Positions 1 to 6,158 of a DNA stretch of 6,158 nucleotides are shown here, one piece after another; positions within the stretch are counted from its first letter, which is position 1; each line of letters starts with the position of its first letter. A model generated the notes under the pieces. That model was given only the letters and a program-made list of their open reading frames with translations, searched no databases and was not told the DNA's origin. Position numbers and translations under genes: made by a program. Origin of the DNA: Pedobacter sp. UBA1654 (GTDB taxonomy: Bacteria > Bacteroidota > Bacteroidia > Sphingobacteriales > Sphingobacteriaceae); the NCBI GenBank assembly GCA_002320935.1, contig DCLG01000071.1:32384-38541 (forward strand), read 5' to 3'.

Positions 1-31
1 AATCAATGCTATGACCTGATTATATTAAAAA

Positions 32-68
32 AAAAAGGAGTGAATGCGCCAACACTCAACTCCTTTTT
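32..68. terminator. A-tract/T-tract hairpin ahead of the SusC-like gene (terminator-like)
   Basis: Bases 32-41 (AAAAAGGAGT) pair perfectly with 59-68 (ACTCCTTTTT), giving a 10-bp stem around a 17-base loop. Read on the + strand, the GGAGT/ACTCC core is followed by five T. Read on the - strand, the same core is followed by ten T, because the A-run spans 27-36. The shape fits a weak intrinsic terminator, with the better U-tract on the - strand. It may end a gene to the left of the window, stop antisense transcription coming out of the transporter gene, or act as a leader hairpin in the operon's mRNA. A shorter alternative stem, 38-42 with 53-57 (GAGTG/CACTC), uses part of the same left arm. The pairing is seen directly; the role is inferred. 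Confidence 0.45.
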
Positions 69-122
69 CCTCCGAAAACAGAATAAACCATTATCAGATT
101 TTTAACAATCAACCACAAATTT

Positions 123-3100
123 ATGAAAAAAAGGGAACAGTGTCTGAACACATTGCGCTTCCGCTTTCGAAAACACGGTGTCGTACTGCTTGCGAACGTG
201 ATTTTCGCCTCTACGCTATTTGCTTGTGAACAAGCCGCTGCGGCGGCTTTTCCGAACAGCCATCTCAGTCCTTCAATGGCCGACATCGTGGTCACCGGGC
301 AGATTACAGATGCCAAGGGCTCCGGAATTCCAGGGGTGAGTGTAAAACTTAAGAACACGACCGTTGCTACAACCACGGATGCTTCCGGCCGTTATACCAT
401 CCGGGTGCCGGAGAATGGTACACTCGTATTCACTTATGTAGGCTATGTCACAAGCGAACAGCCGGTCAACAACCGGAAATCCATTAGCCTTACCTTGCTT
501 GAGGATAATGAATCGCTGTCTGAAGTGATTGTTGTGGGCTACGGAACACAAAAGAAAGCAGTGGTGTCCGGTGCCGTAACCGCGGTAAAAGGAACCGAAC
601 TTGCAAAAACCCCAACAGCCAATTTATCCAACTCCCTTGCGGGCCGTTTGCCGGGCGTTACGGCCGTTCAGGCAAGTGGTGAGCCAGGCTTTGATGGTTC
701 CGCCATCCGGATCCGTGGTGTGAACTCCCTGGGAAATAACGACGCACTCATCGTAATTGATGGTGTGCCAAACCGTGCCGGTGGTTTGGAAAGGATTAAC
801 CCCAATGATATTGAAAGCGTTTCAGTACTGAAAGATGCTTCTGCAGCAATCTATGGATCACGTGCTGCAAACGGCGTAATTTTGATCACCACTAAACAAG
901 GTCAAAGTGGAAAGCCACAGGTCTCTTACGATTTCGGTTACGGCCTGCAACAGCCCGTGCGGATACCGAAAATGGCGAACTCGGAGCAATATGCGGAGAT
1001 CCTGAATGAACTTGGGATCTTTGATTCGGATCTTCCTGTAAACCAGTGGTCCGCCGCCTGGGATGCATTTAAATCGACAGGCTCCTATGTCAGAACAGAT
1101 AATGGTGCAACTGTTAATGCCGATTACACGCCTGAGGAAATGCAGAAATTCAGGGACGGCTCCGACCCGCTGCGTTATCCGAATACGGACTGGTATGGCA
1201 CCACATTAAAAACCTGGTCGCCACAACAACGACATAACCTGCAGGTTAATGGTGGTACCGAAAACACCAGGTACCTGGTTTCAATGGGTTATCTGGATCA
1301 GGATGGCTATTATGAAAAATCTGCAACAGGATATAAGCAATACGACTTCAGGGTAAACCTGGAAACTAAGTTCAATAAGTATGTTACGGCAAATCTTGGA
1401 ATCACCGGACGTGAAGAGTCCCGTAATTTTCCAACCGTTGGTGCAGGCGATATTTTCAGAATGCTGATGCGTGGTCGCCCAACGGAGATCGAGGTCTGGC
1501 CGAATGGCTTGCCGGGCCGTGATATCGAGTTTGGATACAATCCTTATGTAATAGCGACAGACCTTACCGGTTATGACCGCGACCGCCGTGATTATTTCCA
1601 ATCTACTGGTAGACTTGAGATCCAAATTCCTGGAATTGAAGGTCTGAAAGTGACCGGTACCGCATCCATTGATAAATTCTGGGGCAGACGTAAGCGCTGG
1701 CAAACGCCATGGACGCTGTATGAGTGGGATCAGAAATCATTTGAAGCTGATGGTGTAACCCCGGTACTTGTTGGATCGGTGCGTTCAGAACGGAAAGACC
1801 CGAACCTTACCGAAACTGCTGGTGATCAGCTTGCGATCAACCTTATGGGTATGATCAATTACGATAAGAAGATCGATGATCATCAGTTCAACCTGATGGC
1901 AGGTGTAACCCGGGAGAAAGTAGATAACAGTGGCTTCTCCGCTTTCAGACGCTACTTCCTTTCTGCCGCCTTGCAGGAACTACTTGCGGGTAGTGATAAA
2001 GAACAAGCCGTTAGCAATCCGACAGGAGAACCTTACAACTTGTACAGTCGTGCCAGGCTAAGTTATTTTGGCCGTGTAGGTTACAACTATAAGGAAAAAT
2101 ATCTTGCTGAATTCCTATGGCGGGTGGATGGTTCGTACATCTTCCCGGAGAATAAGCGCTTTGGATTTTTCCCGGGTATCTCCGTGGGCTGGCGTATTTC
2201 CGAAGAATCTTTCTTCAAGAATAACGTCTCCTTCGTTAATAATTTAAAAATCCGTGGATCATGGGGACAGATGGGTGCGGAAGCTTATTTTGGATCGACC
2301 CTGGCTGAATACCAGTACCTGAGCACCATGGGCTTCGGCAACTATGTGATCGGTGATCAGCTGACACAAACGCTGATTGAAAACCGGGTGCCGAACCTTG
2401 ATTTCGGGTGGGAAGTTGCTAATAACGCCAATATCGGTTTGGATGCTTCCTTCCTGGATAATAAACTTACCCTGGAACTCGACGCATTTTCTAACAAGCG
2501 TACGAACATTTTAATTTCCAGGGGTAATTCCATTCCGGGAAGTTCAGGTATCACTGGTAAACTTCCGCCTGTAAACCTCGGGAAGGTTGATAATAAAGGT
2601 TATGAGTTTAAGCTGAGTTATGCCAACCACTCCGGGGACCTGGGTTATGTGTTCAGTGTGAATGGGGGTTATTCCAAAAATAAGATCATTTTCTGGGATG
2701 AAACGCCGGGCGCACCGGAATGGCAACGCTCAACAGGTCTGCCCACCGGCTCGCAGCTTTCGTATGAATACGTGGGCGTGTTCCGGGATCAGGCGGAAAT
2801 TGATGCCAATCAGATCGACTACAGTGGTTTAACCAACAGGTTATTGCCGGGAGATATGAAGTTCAGAGATGTGAATGGTGACGGCAGGATCAATGGTGAT
2901 GACCAGATCAGGCTGGATAGAACGAATGTACCAAGATTCACAGGTGGTTTTAACATCAACCTGACCTACAAGAACTTCGACTTCTCTGCATTGGTTCAGG
3001 GGGCGACTGGTGGGGTGCAGATCGTTGGACTAACGGAATCTGGTGATATCGGTAACTTCCTTGAATGGTCCTATCTGAACCGCTGGAGCATCGACAATCC

Positions 3101-3410
3101 CAGCAGTGAGTACCCAAGGCTTTCCAATCGTGGGCAGACTTACTATACCGATACCAATAAAGCCGCACAGAATACCTATTGGATCCGCAGCAACAACTAC
3201 GTAAGATTAAAGAACGTTGAGCTTGGCTATTCATTAGGTCCGGACTTCGTTAAAAAGATCGGCTTACGCTCCCTGCGAATCTATGCGAACGGCCTGAACT
3301 TATTGACCCTGGATAAGATCAAGATCTGGGATCCTGAATCAACCAATTCAAGTGCACAATATTACCCGCAAGCAAGGGTAATCAATGGCGGTATCAAAGC
3401 TGGATTTTAG
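123..3410 (+). CDS. SusC/RagA family TonB-linked outer-membrane transporter
   Basis: A 1095-residue TonB-dependent transporter of the SusC/RagA family, which imports oligosaccharides or other large nutrients across the outer membrane together with a SusD-type lipoprotein. Residues 1-43 form a signal peptide with a long basic n-region, a hydrophobic core near 20-34 and an Ala-rich cleavage region near 38-42. A CarboxypepD_reg-like domain follows (about 56-128, VTGQITDAKGSGIPGVSV). A TonB-box-like stretch lies at about 133-143 (SEVIVVGYGTQ). The plug domain (about 146-258) ends in the SusC signature LKDASAAIYGSRAANGV (236-252). The rest is the beta-barrel, ending in GIKAGF with a terminal Phe as expected for BAM-dependent insertion. 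An EF-hand-like loop, DVNGDGRINGDD (916-927), is common in this family and may bind calcium. There is no N-terminal STN domain, so direct sigma/anti-sigma signalling is unlikely. ATG 123 is the only reasonable start: the next in-frame Met (52) would remove the signal peptide. Upstream sequence is AT-rich without a Shine-Dalgarno site. Family assignment is secure; the substrate is unknown. Confidence 0.97.
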   Translation: MKKREQCLNTLRFRFRKHGVVLLANVIFASTLFACEQAAAAAFPNSHLSPSMADIVVTGQITDAKGSGIPGVSVKLKNTTVATTTDASGRYTIRVPENGTLVFTYVGYVTSEQPVNNRKSISLTLLEDNESLSEVIVVGYGTQKKAVVSGAVTAVKGTELAKTPTANLSNSLAGRLPGVTAVQASGEPGFDGSAIRIRGVNSLGNNDALIVIDGVPNRAGGLERINPNDIESVSVLKDASAAIYGSRAANGVILITTKQGQSGKPQVSYDFGYGLQQPVRIPKMANSEQYAEILNELGIFDSDLPVNQWSAAWDAFKSTGSYVRTDNGATVNADYTPEEMQKFRDGSDPLRYPNTDWYGTTLKTWSPQQRHNLQVNGGTENTRYLVSMGYLDQDGYYEKSATGYKQYDFRVNLETKFNKYVTANLGITGREESRNFPTVGAGDIFRMLMRGRPTEIEVWPNGLPGRDIEFGYNPYVIATDLTGYDRDRRDYFQSTGRLEIQIPGIEGLKVTGTASIDKFWGRRKRWQTPWTLYEWDQKSFEADGVTPVLVGSVRSERKDPNLTETAGDQLAINLMGMINYDKKIDDHQFNLMAGVTREKVDNSGFSAFRRYFLSAALQELLAGSDKEQAVSNPTGEPYNLYSRARLSYFGRVGYNYKEKYLAEFLWRVDGSYIFPENKRFGFFPGISVGWRISEESFFKNNVSFVNNLKIRGSWGQMGAEAYFGSTLAEYQYLSTMGFGNYVIGDQLTQTLIENRVPNLDFGWEVANNANIGLDASFLDNKLTLELDAFSNKRTNILISRGNSIPGSSGITGKLPPVNLGKVDNKGYEFKLSYANHSGDLGYVFSVNGGYSKNKIIFWDETPGAPEWQRSTGLPTGSQLSYEYVGVFRDQAEIDANQIDYSGLTNRLLPGDMKFRDVNGDGRINGDDQIRLDRTNVPRFTGGFNINLTYKNFDFSALVQGATGGVQIVGLTESGDIGNFLEWSYLNRWSIDNPSSEYPRLSNRGQTYYTDTNKAAQNTYWIRSNNYVRLKNVELGYSLGPDFVKKIGLRSLRIYANGLNLLTLDKIKIWDPESTNSSAQYYPQARVINGGIKAGF

Positions 3411-3437
3411 AACATGAGAACCGATAATATTTTTAAG

Positions 3438-5315
3438 ATGAAACCGATATACAGAAATACCTATTTATATGCACTGGCATTGTTTGCGACAGTGACGCTA
3501 AGCTGCAAGAAAGACTTCCTGGCGGTCGAGCCACCAAACCAGATCTCGGCAGAGCTCGTTTGGCAGGATCCCGCCCTGGCTCAGGGTTTTGTAACAGAAA
3601 TCTACAACGGCCTCACCGTGGGTGGTTTCAGTGAACAGATGTTGTCATCATTATCCGATGAGTCGCTGTTTACCCACCCGAACCGGGGTATTGACCTGAT
3701 CAATGCCAGCATTGTGAACCCGACCAATCTGGGCTGGGTTGATGATACTTACGGTTACAACCCGATGTATAATCGCATCCGTTTATGTAACATTGTTATT
3801 GAAAGATTGGAAGGCGGTAACAATTCTATTGCGGATCAGAACGTCAAAGACAAGCTCCTGGGTGAGGCGTACTTCCTGCGGGGCTACTTTTATCAGCAGC
3901 TGCTCCGTTATTATGGAAGTGTTCCGCTGATCACCAAAAGCTATGGTCTGGATGAAGATTATGCTGTAAAACGTGCCACTTATGAGGAATGCGTGGACTT
4001 TATACTGGCAGACTGCGAAAAAGCCATCAGCTTTTTAAACGGTAGAACAATGGAAAAAGGACGCAGTACGGCACTTGCAGCCATGGCGCTAAAGTCGCGC
4101 GTCTTGATCTATGCAGCCAGTGATCTGCATGATGTTCCAACGGCAAAAGCCAAATCTCCGACAATTGCCGGTTTTGCAAATCCAGAGTTTCTTGGTTATC
4201 TTTCAGGTGACAGAACAGCCCGTTGGCGGGCGGCACAGGTTGCTGCGAAAGCAGTAATTGATGCGGGCGCAGGATATAAGTTAAATCTTACCGCGCCAGT
4301 TACACCGGAAGAAGGACGGACAAATTATAAAAGTATTGCAATGGGCGGGGGCAGTAAAGCGCCAGGTATTGATGCATCAGCAGCATCCGAATTGATATTT
4401 GCACGGTATTTCATCGACCGTAGTGATATGCGCTATGGCCGTGCAAACGGACCAAACGGATACCGGAACTGGGCGGGTAATACACCGCTTGGCTTACTGG
4501 TGGATGACTATCAAATGGTTGACGGCAGCCCCTTCAGTTGGGATAATCCCGCGCAAAAAGCATCTCCTTATGTAAACCGCGATCCGCGTTTTTATGCTAC
4601 AATATTGTATGATGGCGCTGGCTGGAAACCAAGAAACCTGGTGTCCGGTAACATAGATCCTGCAAACCAGATCCAGACCGGAGAATACGACTTACTGGAA
4701 GGATCCAACGTCATCACCTTTAGAGGACTGGATACCCGTGGAAGTTCCATCGAGAACTGGAACGGCAGCTGGACAGGTTATTACACCCATAAATTCATTG
4801 ATCCGGACCCTAACATTGTTGAAGCCTCTAACCCGCAGTTCGTGCCATGGCCATTTTTCAGGTATACCGAAGCGGTATTTAACTATGTTGAAGCGAGCAT
4901 TGAACTTGGAGAAACCACTGAGGCCATCCTTTGGCTGAACAGAATCCGCTTCCGCTCAGGTATGCCGGCCATTACCGCAACCTCAGCTGCAGCTTTGCGT
5001 GACGTTTACCGTCATGAACGCCGCATAGAAATGGTTTATGAAGAACAACGTTACCATGATGCACGCAGATGGATGATCGCACCAGAAACCCTGGGTCGTA
5101 AAACCACCTACATTAAGGTTACCGGGAAGTTTAAACCAGGTAAATCGCTGTCTGCACCTTACCGTTATGATCCGGAAATTTACAACTATACTTATACGCC
5201 GACAGTAGAAACTGCTCAGGAGAACCGTAAATGGGAAGACAAAATCTACTTCAGGCCTTTTAGCCGTGACGAGATTAACAGAAATAATCAATTAATACAA
5301 AACCCCGGATATTAA
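3438..5315 (+). CDS. SusD/RagB family nutrient-binding outer-membrane lipoprotein
   Basis: A surface lipoprotein that captures ligand and acts as the lid of the preceding SusC-like barrel. Starting at ATG 3438 gives 625 residues and a compact lipoprotein signal (MKPIYRNTYLYALALFATV) ending in the lipobox TLSC, with the lipidated Cys at residue 23, then KKDFL. ATG 3414 is also in frame and would add eight residues (MRTDNIFK), leaving only 3 bases after the transporter stop. The AT-rich stretch before 3438 (ATAATATTTTTAAG) and the better signal peptide favour 3438. Counting from 3438, the SusD-like N-terminal domain spans about 24-235 and includes the helical-repeat motif EAYFLRGYFYQQLLRYYG (143-160). 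The SusD/RagB C-terminal domain spans about 310-625, with the conserved block ERRIEMVYEEQRYHDARRW (527-545) and the classical ending QNPGY. It is longer than many SusD proteins (about 500-560 residues), with extra sequence in the middle (about 230-470). Cysteine lipidation is predicted and the ligand is unknown. Co-transcription with the neighbours is inferred from spacing. Confidence 0.96.
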   Translation: MKPIYRNTYLYALALFATVTLSCKKDFLAVEPPNQISAELVWQDPALAQGFVTEIYNGLTVGGFSEQMLSSLSDESLFTHPNRGIDLINASIVNPTNLGWVDDTYGYNPMYNRIRLCNIVIERLEGGNNSIADQNVKDKLLGEAYFLRGYFYQQLLRYYGSVPLITKSYGLDEDYAVKRATYEECVDFILADCEKAISFLNGRTMEKGRSTALAAMALKSRVLIYAASDLHDVPTAKAKSPTIAGFANPEFLGYLSGDRTARWRAAQVAAKAVIDAGAGYKLNLTAPVTPEEGRTNYKSIAMGGGSKAPGIDASAASELIFARYFIDRSDMRYGRANGPNGYRNWAGNTPLGLLVDDYQMVDGSPFSWDNPAQKASPYVNRDPRFYATILYDGAGWKPRNLVSGNIDPANQIQTGEYDLLEGSNVITFRGLDTRGSSIENWNGSWTGYYTHKFIDPDPNIVEASNPQFVPWPFFRYTEAVFNYVEASIELGETTEAILWLNRIRFRSGMPAITATSAAALRDVYRHERRIEMVYEEQRYHDARRWMIAPETLGRKTTYIKVTGKFKPGKSLSAPYRYDPEIYNYTYTPTVETAQENRKWEDKIYFRPFSRDEINRNNQLIQNPGY

Positions 5316-5330
5316 TCCAATAGACTGCCG

Positions 5331-6158
5331 ATGAGAATACGAATTTATGGTGTTATAACGTTCATGTGGGCTTCCTCTTTCTGCTATGCACAGCAGAAAG
5401 GGAAGCCTTACGTGCAAGAGATCAATGGTACAAAGCTATCTTTCTCCATGCAACCGGTTCCTGCCGGGGAGTTTATGATGGGTAGCAATAAGGGTAATCC
5501 TGATGAAAAACCGGTACATAAGGTTAAAGTAAGTGCTTTCTGGATGGGTACCCATGAAGTTACATGGGACCTCTATGAGGCTTTTTTGTACAAGGATTAT
5601 GAAACCACGCACAGTATTGGTGCCGTACCGGCAAATGTGGACGCGGTAACCCGGCCCACCAAGCCCTACCTGGATATGACTTTCGGGATGGGTAAGGAGC
5701 AGCACCCGGCTTTGGCAATGACCCATTATAACGCCATTCAGTATTGCAAATGGCTTTATGCCCGCACCGGCGTTTTCTACCGTCTGCCAACAGAGGCAGA
5801 ATGGGAGTATGCCTGCAGAGCGGGCAGCACCACGGAATATGCCTTTGGGGACGACGAAAAAGCATTAGGCGAATATGCCTGGTATAAAGACAACAGCGGC
5901 GGCAAATCGCAGGCCGTGGGTAAAAAGAAGCCGAACAAATGGGGGATCTATGACCTCTATGGTAATGTGGCGGAGTGGACCTACGACCAATATCAAGCCG
6001 ACTACTATGCCAGCCTAAAGGCAGGTCAGCAGGACCCCGTTAATGTACCCGCTGAATTGTATTCCCATGTGATCCGCGGGGGCTCTTATGAAGATCCGGC
6101 TAAAGATCTGCGCTCTGCAGCACGCCTGGCCTCAGACCCGGCATGGAAACAGATCGAC
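5331..6158 (+). CDS. Secreted SUMF1/FGE-fold (formylglycine-generating-enzyme-like) protein, 3' end outside the window
   Basis: An open frame of 276 codons begins at ATG 5331, 15 bases after the SusD stop, and is still open at the window edge. Residues 1-20 look like a Sec signal peptide (cleavage suggested at CYA/QQ), so the protein is probably periplasmic or outer-membrane associated. Residues 38-276 match the FGE-sulfatase/SUMF1 fold. Landmarks are AGEFMMGS (45-52), the EKPVHKV and EVTWDLYEAF elements (59-85), RLPTEAEWEYACRAG (151-165), WGIYDLYGNVAEW (204-216) and VIRGGSY (247-253). In true FGE the copper-binding cysteines lie two and seven residues after GGSY; here those positions are Asp255 and Leu260. 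The two cysteines in the mature domain (139, 162) are elsewhere. Sulfatase activation is therefore unlikely even though automated annotation may call it formylglycine-generating enzyme. The EgtB iron-binding HX3HXE motif is also not seen. I would expect some 20-50 residues, including the usual terminal GFR motif, beyond the edge. The fold is confident; the function is not known. Confidence 0.9.
   Translation, partial: MRIRIYGVITFMWASSFCYAQQKGKPYVQEINGTKLSFSMQPVPAGEFMMGSNKGNPDEKPVHKVKVSAFWMGTHEVTWDLYEAFLYKDYETTHSIGAVPANVDAVTRPTKPYLDMTFGMGKEQHPALAMTHYNAIQYCKWLYARTGVFYRLPTEAEWEYACRAGSTTEYAFGDDEKALGEYAWYKDNSGGKSQAVGKKKPNKWGIYDLYGNVAEWTYDQYQADYYASLKAGQQDPVNVPAELYSHVIRGGSYEDPAKDLRSAARLASDPAWKQID

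Noticed and set aside
44..229. A 61-codon frame on the + strand preceded by AGGAG (36-40), possibly a leader peptide overlapping the transporter start.
   Set aside because: The AGGAG is only 3 bases from the ATG and is explained by the hairpin arm. Shine-Dalgarno sites are little used in Bacteroidota. Most of the frame lies out of phase inside the transporter gene and its product resembles nothing I know.
56..376. A 106-codon frame on the - strand over the start of the transporter, ending just before the hairpin whose longer U-tract is on that strand.
   Set aside because: It is a shadow of the signal peptide and CarboxypepD_reg-like coding sequence, with no family resemblance and no start context. 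The position near the hairpin is probably coincidence.
2868..2903. EF-hand-like loop in the SusC-like protein as a novel calcium-regulated element.
   Set aside because: DxNxDG loops of this kind are common near the C-terminal third of SusC-family proteins, so it is an ordinary family feature.
3428..3435. TATTTTTA before the SusD-like gene, close to the -7 promoter element TAnnTTTG.
   Set aside because: It lacks the final G and lies only 2 bases from the preferred ATG, which would give an essentially leaderless transcript. An AT-rich translation initiation region explains it better.
5436..5865. Two overlapping frames on the - strand (5436-5726 and 5560-5865) within the third gene.
   Set aside because: They lie antisense to a clearly conserved SUMF1-fold coding region with intact family motifs and have no recognisable products.
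5331..6158. Reading the third gene as a gliding-motility/type 9 secretion GldJ or GldK lipoprotein.
   Set aside because: Those are lipoproteins encoded with other gld/por genes. Here there is no lipobox (SSFC has Phe at -1) and the gene sits in a SusCD operon. The shared SUMF1 fold alone does not support it.

Overview
The window holds the 5' part of a nutrient-uptake operon from a member of the Bacteroidota. It has an adjacent SusC/RagA-type TonB-dependent outer-membrane transporter and SusD/RagB-type surface lipoprotein, which is the hallmark pair of this phylum. None of the three genes has a convincing Shine-Dalgarno site, also typical of the phylum. The moderate GC content and the protein style (CKKDFL after the SusD lipobox, a CarboxypepD_reg-like extension on SusC) suggest an environmental lineage of the Sphingobacteriales or Cytophagales rather than a gut Bacteroides. 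That placement is an inference.

Layout: positions 1-122 are non-coding. They contain an A-tract/T-tract inverted repeat (32-68) that looks like an intrinsic terminator or leader hairpin, and no recognisable Bacteroidota promoter (TAnnTTTG). Positions 123-3410 encode the SusC-like transporter. Positions 3438-5315 (or from 3414) encode the SusD-like lipoprotein. Positions 5331-6158 encode the start of a secreted SUMF1/FGE-fold protein that runs off the right edge. All genes are on the + strand, with gaps of 27 (or 3) and 15 bases and no terminator between them, so they are very probably co-transcribed.

How they would work together: the SusD lipoprotein is expected to sit on the cell surface as a hinged lid over the SusC barrel and capture a ligand, probably an oligosaccharide or a glycosylated breakdown product. 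SusC then imports it using TonB energy. The third protein carries a predicted signal peptide and the formylglycine-generating-enzyme fold, but lacks both copper-binding cysteines of true FGE. It is therefore unlikely to activate sulfatases and its role is open. No glycoside hydrolase, sulfatase or regulator lies within the window, so the substrate cannot be named.

I see no RNA genes, insertion sequences, CRISPR arrays or clear signs of recent transfer. The region is largely an ordinary SusCD locus. The points worth a second look are the cysteine-less SUMF1-fold protein in the operon and the hairpin ahead of the transporter gene.
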